Below, piece by piece: positions 32,755-44,412 of a stretch of 64,000 bases of DNA. Source of the DNA: Silene latifolia. Its lineage: Eukaryota; Streptophyta; Magnoliopsida; Caryophyllales; Caryophyllaceae. How positions within the stretch are numbered: the first letter of the stretch is position 1; every line of letters starts with the position of its first letter. Location of the stretch: the NCBI RefSeq assembly GCF_048544455.1, contig NC_133529.1, positions 54,059,401 to 54,123,400 of the forward strand, given 5' to 3'. The notes beneath the pieces were generated by a model. That model was given only the letters and a program-made list of their open reading frames with translations, was not told where the DNA came from and did no database searches. The position numbers were made by a program, and so were the translations under genes.

Positions 32755-35700
32755 GACGATCCTGAAACCTGTAACCAATGAATCCAATGAATATAGGGAG
32801 TCAATTAAAATGAACCTGGGGTAAAGGTTGTAGGAGCTAATGCAAAGACTTGGGAGACGTCCTAAAGTCGCGAACTCGCCCTACAATTTTGAACCGGTCA
32901 CTATGGGATATGAGTCGGGATCGCTATGTGTTTACCTTGTGTATTGTGTACCTATGTAGTGATGTGTGGCATGAATCAGTGGATGTATGTATGTTGAGAA
33001 TGGGGAATGTGTAGAAAAGATGGTGATGATGTGATTTCGTATGTTGTTGATTGAAAGCATGTTGCATGACAGTTGGTTTACAATGTTGGTTAGAATTGTT
33101 AGAAAAGTGTACGAGAATGATAGTAATGTGGAAAAAAAAAAGGAAGTAGTTCATATGTGATGTGATTATACATAATTTTGTTTGTGTAATTTTATATAAT
33201 GATTTCTTATACATGTCTACTATTGTTCCTATGTATATGTTGTATGAAGAATGTGGTGGAAATGGATGAATTGATTGGAAAAGATGGAGTGGCAATTGCA
33301 TGAGAATATGAATTTTATGATTATGAACATGTCTAGGTGACGAAGTGCATTTGTAATATTGTTGTATTAGTAACATGGAAATAGGATTTGTAATGTATGA
33401 GTATGTTTTGTTTACGAAAAGTGATAGAATAAAAGCATGTGGGTAAGTCATGATTGGCAAGTTAAATGAATTATGTGCATGATGAATGTTGTTGCTTTGC
33501 TTTCGAAAATAGTAACATGTGATTGGGACTGCTGGTTTTATGAGTATTGGGTTGTTTTGCTTACCTTGTTGTCGTTTAAGGTTTTTGGAAGTAAAATCAA
33601 GTAGTTGTGTTTTTCGATTATAAAGAGGTCGTCTTTAAACTGTTATAACTTAAGATGTATAAATGATTTTAATGTGATTCCAATTGGAGGTGATAGCTTG
33701 TTCTTTTACGGTTCTAACGATAGGTCACACGCCCAAAACGACCAAGAAATGAGTGAGTTATGACTGTTTTACGAAAACTGGACAGTGCTGAGAAATGCGT
33801 AGGTACTCGATCGAGTAGCCTTGGTACTCGATCGAGTAGGGGGGCACTCGATCGAGTATGTTAGTTACTTGATCGAGTAGCCCTGGTGATTTATTTTACG
33901 TGCTTCTGACCTTCACCTACTCGATCGAGTAAGTCCCTTACTCGATCGAGTGGCCTGTACTCGATCTAGTGACCCCTATTTTGGGTCATATGCTTATCTT
34001 TTGACTTCGTTGCATAGTATGTTTAATTCAAATGTGTTATTTTGCTTCTTTATGCATTGTTTTACATTTATGTTGGTCTTGATACGTAAGTTACCCAATC
34101 TTATGGTGTAGTGAGTGGCACCTGTGGTGAGTAGGAGTTCGGTGGGAGAATATGGGTTATATGTGTTGTGATAGATAGTGGAAAAAGAAAAGGAAGATTG
34201 GTATGGTTTATTGAGACATAGAGCATGTTTTGCGAGATGAGATGAGTGATATGTTTGTATGTTGAGTAATGTAAAAGTAAATGAATGTGGGCAAGGGATG
34301 ATGTGAGTTTATGGAACGTCAGAATAAAAATATTGAAAGTAAGGATGTGGATAGTGGCAGCTTGAGATGTGTAAAGAATTATGGAGGGAGATGGTTAGGA
34401 GTCGCGTGGGTTAAGGATACATGTAGTGAAAGTTCGTTTCAAAGGGATTGAGAAGAGTGGTATATAGTGAACTCTATGGAGACATGTCGCGAGGTAGATT
34501 TGTACACAGTGAGTGAGTTTGGGAGATTTGGTTTATTAAGAGATGAAACTACTGTGGGATTTCCTTGGGCAATTAACGGTATGAAATGAATTCTGATTTC
34601 TAGAGATGTACGAAGGAGATGCAATTGTTTGAACAGTGAACGTTGATTTTATGGATAGATTAGTGGCAAGTGTGAGTGATAGCATAATAAGAGAAGATCC
34701 ATGGTAAGAAAGGATGAGATGATATCGATATAAATAATGGGATGTGAGTCTTGGAGCAATGAGAAAGCAACCGGAACACTAAAGAGTTAAGAAGAAGTAA
34801 TAAGGAGTTTTATGGTTAATTGATTTTGTCGAGAGTAAAAGAAAAGAATGAGGGGAGTAAAACTAGGAAAACTGTTGACCGGAGTTATGTGATATAAAAG
34901 TAAGGAATCGTCAAGATGTATGATACTATCATGGGGATTTGAGTTAACGGTTACATAGGAGTCTCGGGACAACATGATTATTCATGGGTTTTGAGGAATT
35001 AAGGGAGTAAGAAGTTGGTAGAATACCTGCATAATATGAGATTTTGGTGGAGATTTAGATGATGATACAGTTAAGAATGGTATTGGGAAGAATGTTGAAG
35101 TAATTTTGTTGATGGATTTGATGTTCGTTATTTGGGATGTTAACCAAAGATAGGAAAGAAATCATGATATTTAGAGATGAGTGTAAGGATTTGATGTCCG
35201 GACAGTGGTAGTGTTATGGTTTGTGACTAGTGGTTAAGGTGATGGTATATTAGAAAGGTAGCAATTCTAAAGAGGTTGATTTGGTAGGGACCTGATTGTT
35301 GTGTATGATTGTGAGAGGGTATAAGATGTGGTTAGATGAGGCGGATGCTAATAGTTGAATAGTAAAGGTATGGTTATATTTGGCAGGAAGTGATGGTTGT
35401 GCGAATGGGGGAATATGTTATGAGGGGCATATGAGTTAAACTCGGGCGACAGGTAACCTTTGTTGAGTGGTAACTTACGTGATCAGGATTGACTAGGTGG
35501 ATGTGATTACGGGTCTATGATACGTGTAAATGTTTGTGTGAGGTTCTGACCTCACAAGAAGTGGTATGGTGTGATAATTATAAAGTTGTTATATGATTGT
35601 TTTGTAATTTATGTTGGGTACGGTATACTAATGGAATGAGGTTCAAAAGGTAATAATGTGATTGATCTGGCATGGATAGTTAAAATTGTATGTGTGGATG

Positions 35701-37006
35701 ATACTTGTTTATTCCGTGAAATGGTAAGGATGATGTTCATGAGATTATTATCTGTTTAATTCATATAACATGTAGCATTGTGATTTAGTAAAGTGGATTT
35801 GAGTAAGTTTTTCTTGTCCGAGAAGTTATGTTGAGTTAGTGTTTATGGGACTGTGTAAGTTGTGATGACTATCGATGTGGTTGTGGTGCCTCGAGTGGTG
35901 ATCCGGGCACGGTACCTAGTGTTGTGATGCGGGTATTTTCGCATTGCGGTGTGGCTGTTGGTGGTGGTATTGTGATGTCGTCACCGGTTGTGGTGGAGTA
36001 GGCGGGATGATTATGATTCGAGTTTCGAAAGTACATACCAGTTACACATAAATTGTTGTTTTGTTTAATGTTGCTTCCTGTGAGTTTCAGTTTGTACGGA
36101 TAGACAGTTGTTTTGTTTATTGATGTTTCTTACCAGTTAAGTTTTGGAATGAGGGTAGAGTATGATATGAAAGAGAGTTGTACATGTTTTCGTTGTTGTC
36201 ATGGTATAGTGACATTCTGTTGATGGGACACAGTTGTGAGAAGTTGTTCTGATAATTTTGATCTTGTTTTAAGTTGAGGCATCGTAGTCATAGTCATGAT
36301 CGATATATGCGGGTGGTTCATAATCCTTTGTTGAGACAAAGGTGAGTGTAGGGTGTTGAGTAATTAGTGTCGTGTTAAGTTATGTATGAGTCTTGCGGTA
36401 ATGAAAGAAAGGAACTTGAGGATCTAGTGTGAGTGTACGTAACAAGTGTGGATCGTGAGTTATGCTTTTGACGATAAGAGTTTTATGTAGTTTATATAGA
36501 GAGGTGTGTCATGTTGCGGTAATAGGGAACAAGTGAAGTTTTGGATTAAGTTAAGGATTTTGTGGTATAGGTTAGGTGGTGTGACGAGTGAAGTGAAGTA
36601 TGAGAGTTGTTTAAGTAAGAGAGCCTTGGATATGTGCATGGCGAGTGTTTAGGTTCTAGGTGGTTATCTTTGACATGCGGTGGTGATGAGGATAATGAAA
36701 AGATATATCTAGGATTTATTATTAGTGAGTTACGAGGACGTAACATTTATCTTAAGAGGAGTAGGATGCGATAAAAGAGATTTTGATGGTTGTACATATG
36801 GTAGTATATTTGGAAGTAGAGTGTTGGTGTAGCATAAGGTATGGATTTGTATATGTTGTGGTTGATAGTGTTAAAAGGTCATGGACGTGCTTGTAGTAGT
36901 TCAATGTTAGGAATGCGAGAATACTTCGATAGTGTTGACAGTTGGATGATGAGGTTATGAGTGTGAGTAAACTTCGAGGACGAAGTTCCTTTTAAGGGTG
37001 GTAGAA
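32755..37006. other. Non-coding interior of element E
   Basis: Over four kilobases without a frame longer than about 180 codons and without a zinc knuckle, protease, RT or integrase motif on either strand. The base composition is G- and T-rich on the plus strand. It ends in the purine-rich block around 36969-37006 that precedes the 3' LTR. The only structured feature I see is the palindrome array at 33805-33970. Confidence 0.7.
33805..33970. repeat. Palindrome array ACTCGATCGAGT in the interior of element E
   Basis: Copies start at 33805, 33826, 33846 and 33867 (one mismatch), then at 33919, 33940 and 33959 (one mismatch). Steps within the two groups are 21, 20, 21 and 21, 19 bp. This is the same motif and spacing as in the LTR array, in sequence otherwise unrelated to the LTR. 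Confidence 0.85.
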
Positions 37007-38630
37007 TGTAACATTCCGTTTGATGTTTATGTAGTTGGTTATGTATGGAGTTAGTGTCGGGAGAGTTTATGATGTAGTTGATACGACATCGTGAGCGAGG
37101 TGTGGAGGTAGGAATAGTTGGTAGAGTTGGTGTTAAGAGTTCATGGTTTCATGTTCTGTAAGTTGGGGTTTTGTTTTGAGTTCTTAGTAGCTTTGTTGCG
37201 TCTTGACCGAGTTAGTATGTTTGTTTTTATGTATGGGTTGAACTTCGGGGACGAAGTTCTTTTTAAGGAGGGAAGACTGTAATACTCCGTATTTATGAGT
37301 CTTTGGGTACTCTATCGAGTAGGCCTTACTCTGTCGAGTAAGGGTGAGTTGCGTTTTAAAATAGTTTCTGACCTGTTGGGTACTCGATCGAGTAACTAGG
37401 ATACTCGATCGAGTAAGGGGCACTCGATCGAGTACCTTAGCTACTCGATCGAGTAGCTCGGTTAGCGGGTGATAATTCGACGGGTTTTGTTAATAACACG
37501 GATTAATATATAAATCTTTCCGTCACTTTCATAATACACTTTTACAAACCTAATAACATTAAAAGGGAGATTCAAGTTACGTTCTTCGCATTCATCCGTG
37601 TTGTTGACAAATCCCGGAGCTTGAGAGGTCGGATTCCATCGTTCTTTATACCTTTGTGATCCTTGCGTCGAGAGTAAGATCTACATACCAATTTTATAGT
37701 ATTTCGTCAAGTTTCGTTAAACCCTAATTTTGGGATTGGGGGTTTTGTGTTAGTTTTGTGATTGTTAGTAATTATGTGATTATATGTTAGGAGGAGGATT
37801 CGTAGAAAAGGATTTGTGATACAGCTGTTGAGACCGTCTGATTGTGTTGCTGTTCCAGGTAGGATTTCCTACTCAGTATTAGTCCCATAATGGGATGATT
37901 GTTGATGTGTTGTGGTTGATTGAATAATATAGTAATTGTAATTGTATTGTGACGGTTGTGATTGTGATTGCTGTCTGTGGTTCTCGAGGCGTGTCCTCGG
38001 CTGAGTGTGGTCACTTGCGGGAGTGGCTTCACGCCCTAGTTTCGCCGTTCGTGGAACCCGCCACGGAAGGGGATGTGCACATTAATGGACAGGGTTATCG
38101 CTCATTATGAGGAGCGGGGATTTGGTGGGTGCGGCTGCGGTCCCCCATCGGCGTGGTCGGGTCCGTGGACGATCGGTGATTGAGATTGTTGGAATTGGAG
38201 TGGTTGTGTGTGTGACGGTTAAGTTGTCTGTTTATCTTATTGTTGATATATATATTGAGTTGTGTGATTAGTACGGACCCGTTTAAATGTTTTAAAAGCG
38301 TGGTGATCCATTCGGGGTGGTGAGCGTTATTGAGCAGGTATGATGTGATGCGTATGGGATAGCCGGGATGAGTCATCACGTGGCGGTTAGAAGTCTTCCA
38401 TTTGTGTCGACGATGTTTTATAGCTTTGATAGTTTTAGCGAAGAGACCGCCCGAGGATCTTGTATTTCTTTTTATCAGTTTGGTATTGCTATGTAATCAC
38501 TTTAAACTTTATTTACTTTTAAAGTTGTTTCGTTATTGTCTTATGAATATCATGCCTCGGGTAACCGAGATGGTGGCATCCTTATACCTGAGTGGTCCTG
38601 GTAAGGCACTTGGAGTATGGGGGTGTTACA
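37007..38630 (+). repeat. 3' LTR of element E
   Basis: A 1624 bp uninterrupted copy from TGTAACATTCCG to GGTGTTACA. An internal copy of the pre-LTR purine block and a second LTR-like start (TGTAATACTCCG at 37278) lie 271 bp inside. Confidence 0.9.
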
Positions 38631-38635
38631 GGTGA

Positions 38636-39185
38636 GTTGGAAAAGGTGGGGACCATTGGATTAGTTAAAGTAAACAAACACATATAAGATATTTGTTAAA
38701 CAAAGCCCACTTAAGAAGGAGTCAACCAACCACCTCCTATTATCAAGCAACTACCGCCTACTTTACAGGAGCAGACGCAGGAATCCAGGAGCAGAGGCAG
38801 GAAAACAATGTGGACTCAACCCTAGCAAGACAACAACTATATAAAGAGAAGCAAGTCACAATTAAAGATCATCTCATTCCACACACGAACACTCTCATAC
38901 TCGACATCCCGTCTTTAGCAATATCCCGCTAGCAAATTAATCCTTGTATTTCCTTACTTACATAATACCGTCTCGATTATAGTGCCAAATTGGTGGGATT
39001 CTGACTCCCCCCGCGGTTGTTCCCACATCGGGTTTTCCTCGTCACCAAAATTCCTCGTGTCACTCTCTTATTTTGTTGCATTTTCGCTCATCTTTATCGT
39101 CGTATTTTATTTCGTTCATAGGCCATAGATCGATCGCTTTAACCCACAAATTAAATCAATAACTCGGTAATTTTTTACCAAAACA
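38636..39185 (+). repeat. 3' LTR of element D, right fragment
   Basis: The remaining 550 bases of the 3' LTR resume after the second ggtga (38631-38635) and end ACCAAAACA, directly followed by atatg, the target duplication of D. Confidence 0.88.
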
Positions 39186-39190
39186 ATATG

Positions 39191-40809
39191 TAATGTTGAA
39201 TCTATCTTACTAAATCCTTATGTTAGCTGACCTCATTTATTCACGGGTATCACTTAAGCGCGTCTCTTTTTCATTTTAAAAGTTCATATTAGCCGACCCC
39301 AATTATTGCGATTAGAACTTTGTTGTCCTCAATTAACCCTTAAAGTGAGCAACGTTCATATAATATCCTGTTAGTCATAAATCAATTGCTACATACATAC
39401 ATGTTCCTATCAAGCAATCAGCTATTAATCTATTATTACGTAGTAAATGATTGCATCTAAAACTCGTTATCTTGATGATGAAAACTTAAACTTGGTGACA
39501 TAATTAAGTCAATTTTTTATTAACCCTTGCTACAATCAACTTGCACATTGTCTTTTCGTTTTACGCCGCTTAAATCTTTTGTTTGGTCAAGTTTTAGATT
39601 TGTGATTAAACAAACTATGGATTGATGGTATGAATTTGTTCCACTCAATATTGTTGAACTACTATTTTTTTTGAGGGCTGTTGAATTACTATTGTCATAC
39701 CCACATTTAATATTTATATTATCTAATATTTGTATTTTTTGTGATCAATATAATATTTGTATGTTAAAATGCAAAATGATAGTGTCACTATTCCAACATC
39801 TCTTATTCTCTTGATATATCAGCTTCTTTACTTTAATCCTAGTATTATGAGCTCGTAAAGCCGGACGATGTAATTCTCAACACATTTATCTTAATAACTA
39901 CTTTATTTGATACGGCATGGTTACACAACGGCTCATAACATTATACTTACATTACAACACTTAATCTGTTTTATCCCAAATCCTTAAAAAAACACAAATT
40001 ATAAAATAACACCGTCTTATAATATGAACCGGCTTAGATTGATGACGTATATCTAGTAGGGATTAGTAAAGGGCAACGTAGGATTATTTATATGTTGTTT
40101 AGGCTTTTGTCTTAAAGTGCTTTGAATGGGAAACCGGATTTGCATTTGTTTTTGTAGACAACTTCTAATCAAACCACATGGGTCATGTTTGATTGAACCA
40201 TTAATTTAGTACTTTAATTTAATTTTTGTAATTTATTGGTATTATTTTAATTAAATCCTTCTCTTATTGCTTAAAATTTTTTCACTATTTATATCAAAAC
40301 TTAAGTTCAAGGCAAAGTTTGTTGGATCTTATAATTTAATACTATACAAAAAGGTTATGATAGAGTGAAAATGGGGACAAATGAAATGTATAATTAAATT
40401 GCAAAGAACATGCTAGGTTTGGACAACGACAATATAAAGACTAGTTTGTGTCATGTTTTATTCATTATTTTATAATATTTGGTTAGTTGATTAGAGTAGT
40501 TGCTATCATTATTTTTTGAAATTTGGGATGGTCACACTTTATGTGTATTTAATTAAGAAAATCATTAACAAAATTAAAAATTTATAGGGGTCGGTTTCAT
40601 TGAAAACGATTTCTTGTAGAAATCTCTGCAAAGTAAAGTAAATTGCTTTTTTATGACTGGCAAATTATCTGACAGGATAACTTTTCAGTAAATTTTATTT
40701 ACTTTTTACAACTTGGTGAAATGTAACTATAATCATGAAATATTATAAAAGGTACTTCTATTTAACCATTCAAAAGTTGACTAGTAAAGAACTCTCTTAG
40801 ACAATACTC
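39191..40809. other. AT-rich spacer right of element D
   Basis: This is the original continuation of the 3' flank of the GRAS gene before D inserted. No frame with a recognisable domain and no clear repeat was seen over 1.6 kb. Confidence 0.5.
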
Positions 40810-41081
40810 AGGCTCTGTTCTTTCTGTCTTATTTTCAGCTCACTTTAATTCAGTTCAGTTTAGTTTTATTCAATCCAGTTCAGTTAAATTCAGTTTTAGC
40901 TCAATTCAATTCAATTTAGTTTAGTTTCAACTCCATCCAGTTTAGTTCAGCACCACTAAGTTCAGACCATGTTTTTTTACACTTAATTTCAATTTATTTT
41001 AGTCCAGTTTAAGTTCATTAAGTTTAATTCACCTTCATTAAGTTTAGTTCAACTATTTACAACCGAAAATAGCAGGGCCTT
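40810..41081. mobile_element. Probable MITE with cagttcagtt-rich interior
   Basis: Imperfect inverted ends: the left reads aggctctgttctttctg and the reverse complement of the right reads aggccctgctattttcg. They enclose AT-rich sequence with many cagttcagtt / tagtttagtt words. I could not define a convincing target duplication, so the superfamily is open. Confidence 0.5.
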
Positions 41082-41285
41082 ATTCTCCTTTTAGATGGAG
41101 GTATTCATTTCATAGGTAAAACGTGCCAAGTATTTTGCGCTATTTAAATAGATGGAAATTTTTTTTGGTATTCCCTAAATATTTTTCTTTTGTCGTCATC
41201 TATTTTAAATGGGTAATATATAACCCATTTTAATTATAAAATGAATTTTCCATTTTAAATAAGGGGTTGATACAAAGATTACTTA

Positions 41286-41590
41286 GGGCATTAGCAATAG
41301 ACAAACCTTCAAGAGGTTTGTTCTCATGGCACATAAGCTAATATACAAACCCATCTACCTACAAACCTCATCCCAACAATAGATAAACCTTTACAAGGTT
41401 CATAACGTGACCCACATTATTATTCCTCCCCTCACATTCTCTTTCTACAAACCAGCATACAATCTAGTAACCCTTCTTAACAACAAACCTCAACACCTAT
41501 GTCTAGCAATAAAAGGTTTGTAGACAAACCTTAAAAATAGAGGACAAGTAATCTTACAAACCCTTGACAAACCTTCTATTGCTAATGCCC
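41286..41590. mobile_element. Tourist-like (PIF/Harbinger) MITE
   Basis: A 305 bp element with inverted ends gggcattagcaatagacaaa and, on the right, the inverse of gggcattagcaatagaaggt, flanked by TTA at 41283-41285 and 41591-41593. A TTA duplication and GGGCATT-type termini are those of PIF/Harbinger MITEs. The interior repeats caaacct words. Confidence 0.8.
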
Positions 41591-41834
41591 TTATAACTAT
41601 AGTACTCCGTAATATGCTTGTGCCCTTCTCGAAGAAGTTGAGTTTGCTCTTGTTAGCTAGGGAACATGATTGCATTGAACTTATGGTACAAACTATAAGT
41701 GTCAAAGCTAATCCGATCTTACATCCCAATTCGATAAGGCTGATCCGAGATCTGAAAATCATTTGAAAAGTGTGACTTGATAGATTCAAATTGACTCGTT
41801 CAGAAAGTAACCCGATCGGAAATGACAAGACCGT

Positions 41835-41995
41835 AAATTGCCTGATTGATCTGAAATGACCTAAAATGACTCATTAAGACAAAATATTGACCCGAAATAA
41901 CCCAAACAACCTGACCTGGAGTGACCTGACCCCAAAAAATAGACTAACCCGAATAATGACCCGAAAATTAAATCACCCGACCCGAAACTCCTCCC
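41835..41995. repeat. Degenerate short tandem repeat of tgacccgaaa type
   Basis: Words such as gacccgaaat, gacctgacc and gacccgaaaat recur about every 10-16 bases. No gene is seen here. Confidence 0.55.
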
Positions 41996-42009
41996 CCTTC
42001 TGCCTCAGA

Positions 42010-42425
42010 TATTGCTAACAATATGGCAATCAGATTCACCAAAGATTATTCATCAAGTATAAACAATGTTGAAACTTGTTATGCGAAACTGGCTTGCTAA
42101 TCAGCTGGGTTATTAGCAACACCCACTTTATTCACCTTAATTCCCTGCTCACTTCTAAGAAAATGATAACTCACATCAATGTGATTAGTTTTTTTTCTTG
42201 ATGAACTTGATCCTTAGTCAAACAGATTACACCAAGACTCTTACAATATACAATACCTTGATCCTAATGTAGATCCCAAATCATTGATCAATCCCTTTAA
42301 CCAGATTACCCTTTTATTTGATGTTGTCAACGCTATATACTCAACTTTTGTAGTAGATAACGTTACTATAGGCTGCAGAGTAGCCATCCAACTGACAACA
42401 TATCAGAGTCTAAATGACAACTGAA
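42010..42425 (-). pseudogene. Copia RNase H remnant
   Basis: On the minus strand, in shifting frames, the text resembles the end of copia pol. It has a YIALT-like region, VIWLKGLINDLG, an ICLTKDQVH-like segment, HIDV-YHFLR and a final NPADMLTK-like motif. Several shifts and stops make it non-functional. No LTR is attached, and the flanks belong to other sequences. Confidence 0.65.
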
Positions 42426-42436
42426 AATTCAAGATA

Positions 42437-42553
42437 TATGTTGGATTTTTGGTATGACCAAATACACAATAATAAATATAAAAATCGAAAAAACTAACAC
42501 GGACACAATATTTACGAGGTTCACCAACTTGGCTACGTCCTCACTATAGTTGC
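42437..42553. other. Copia-LTR-like fragment
   Basis: The text from tgttggatttttggtatg onward includes aatatttacgaggttcacc and ggctacgtcctcac, wording common in plant copia LTRs. It stops where the LTR of element G begins. It is probably a truncated LTR. Confidence 0.35.
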
Positions 42554-44031
42554 TGATAGTGTCAAATAGTGTTGAGTCAATTAGGTGTTCTTAGTTAAAT
42601 AAAGTATCTAGAATGAGCGGTCTAATAAGAGATTCATCGATCTTTGGGGTTATGAATGGAGATTGCAATTCTAATGAATTAAGCTTTGCTTGTTGCATTT
42701 CCTTGCTATGCTTGTATTTGTCGATGGTAACCAATTTGTGCAAGGCTTGGAGGTTAACTCAAAGTCAACTCAAGTCAACCAAAGTCAACACCGGGTGGTC
42801 AACAACGCCAATGTAGGGTCAATCTACCTAAGTTTCGACCAAACTCAAAGGAATGTAATAGCTAGGTCACTTGGAGCCCCAAGCCATGAAGTCAAGCTTG
42901 AGGGAGAGTATGATAAAGACAAGCTTCAAAGGACGGAGATCAGACCAAAACCGCATCCTGCGGTCACATAATTAAGGCCCGTCTTTTCCGCAACTTAAAG
43001 CCCAAGTTTCGGTTTTACCTAGGAAAAAGTGCATCCCTATAAATAGCCAACATGTTTGAGATTTAGAATCATCTTTGGCTTGTGAACTAATCATATAATA
43101 ATTAAACTTAATCATTCCTTAATTTATGTCAATGTTTCTTCAATTAGTTGGTTGTAATCAAATTATGGTTGGCTAAATTCTCATTTCTTGGTAGAATTTC
43201 CTTCAAAGTTTCCAGCTTTGGTATTGTAAGACTCTTTAATCTCTTCTAAGTTATCTAATACTCTTTCTTTGTTCTTAATCTCATATGTTAAGTTAATTAA
43301 TGTGTGGTTTGATCATCCTTGCATCTTGTTTACTTAATTAGTGCAAATTTTAGAAAAATGGTTTAATTTATCTAGAATTGTTTGAAGCAAGTTTATTGTG
43401 CGTTGAATTGGTTTAAAAGAATCACATAATAGGAAGTAAAGTGTGTGTCTTTTATTACTAGCATGGTTTAATCTAGTAGGAAGTGATCCTCGCTTGAATA
43501 TCTTGGTAAATATCTTAATGCTCATGTTTAGTTGTCACTCTTGGTTTAATGAGGAGTTGATTAAACTTGAAGGGTGCATATAGATGGTTTAATTTGTGTG
43601 TATTACCATCTTGATATTGTGATTTTGGGTAGATGACATTAAGAGAGTAAAAAGAGTCAAACTTTACTATTTGTTGGTTACTAAGAAGAGATTACACCAA
43701 GTCTTTTTCGAAAGCTTAAATTTTTAGTTGTTTGTTACCAATTTCTCACATGAAAATCTTCATTCTATGGCAAACTTTGTTTGTTCATTATGAATACTCA
43801 TAGTCTGTCTTTATTTTTATTTGTTGAGTCTTAATTTGACTTTAATATTCAATTAGTAGTTGGTTTTAGTTTAAAAATCGAGTCTTGGCTAAAGGTCCGT
43901 CCTTTTGGGTTCGATCCTAACTTACCACTTTATTACCTTGCGAGTAGAAGTTAGTAGAGTCTAGTTAGGTTTATAAATTATTAATTTGATAGTTAAATTG
44001 ATTAATAACGACACCCGATTTATCGCTATCA
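42554..44031 (+). repeat. 5' LTR of element G
   Basis: The end at 44031 (...CGCTATCA) is fixed by the PBS. The start at 42554 (TGATAGTGTC) is chosen because Athila LTRs here begin TGAT and end ATCA as inverted ends, and because 1478 bp matches the lengths of F and H. It holds one ACCGCA-N3-TGCGGT palindrome at 42950-42964. Confidence 0.55.
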
Positions 44032-44036
44032 AATAT

Positions 44037-44055
44037 TGGCGCCGTTGCCGGGGAA
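44037..44055 (+). other. Primer-binding site of element G (tRNA-Asp)
   Basis: TGGCGCCGTTGCCGGGGAA, five bases after the LTR end, complements tRNA-Asp. Confidence 0.85.
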
Positions 44056-44412
44056 GACAACAGAGCTAAGACTTGGTTTGTGTTGTTTGTTGTTATAGTG
44101 TAGTTATTATCAAAAGTCTTACTTAGTTTATCTTACTTATATTATAATTGTCACTTTCTTGTATTTTACATATTGACAAGTAATTGGAGGTTCTAATTTG
44201 TGTGGTTTATAAGTTGTGTAGCTATTTATGCCTAGGACTCAATAGGATTTTCTTGATCAAGAATTAGATCTGGGGATTATAGAAATACCTTTGATTGGCT
44301 TTTTACTTATCCCTTCTACACTAGAAATATAAGGAGCGAAGATAGCGAGGAAGAGACTTCGAAAAGCATTCACATTGAACCGGAACCACTAAACGTCGAA
44401 TTCCCACCAGCC

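Larger units (their letters stand above)
23154..38630 (+). mobile_element. Tekay-like Ty3/gypsy element E, non-coding, interrupted by F
   Basis: A plus-strand element within the 3' LTR of D, flanked by ggtga at 23149-23153 and 38631-38635. Its 5' LTR is 23154-24039 plus 32002-32740, split by element F. Its interior is 32741-37006 and its 3' LTR is 37007-38630. PBS text tggtatcagagc and the pre-LTR block cttcgaggacgaagttcctttta resemble Tekay/Del chromoviruses. The 4.3 kb interior has no long or domain-bearing frame, so it is a LARD-like, non-autonomous element. Palindromes TACTCGATCGAGTA stand in arrays in the LTRs and the interior. Confidence 0.85.
17724..39185 (+). mobile_element. Tat/Retand-like Ty3/gypsy element D, interrupted by E
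   Basis: A plus-strand element bounded by a perfect 5 bp duplication, atatg, at 17719-17723 and 39186-39190. Its 5' LTR is 17724-18359. Its interior runs 18360-23071. Its 3' LTR is split by element E into 23072-23153 and 38636-39185. The interior codes for gag, an archaeal-type second RNase H and an integrase zinc finger. Protease, RT and the integrase core are missing. A 44-bp tandem repeat and an antisense ORF follow before the polypurine tract (about 23056-23071). These are hallmarks of Tat-lineage elements such as Retand. The two LTRs differ at roughly eight positions plus a four-base gap by eye. Confidence 0.85.

Noticed and set aside
32924..33460. A 178-codon minus-strand frame in the interior of element E
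   Set aside because: Composition is biased (His, Thr and Ser runs from tandem GTG/ATG words), no domain is visible and it opposes the element. It is probably chance in T/G-rich DNA.
42720..42800. Repeated gtcaa words as a tandem repeat or W-box cluster
   Set aside because: Only a few irregular copies, within the LTR of G. Too little to support a regulatory call.
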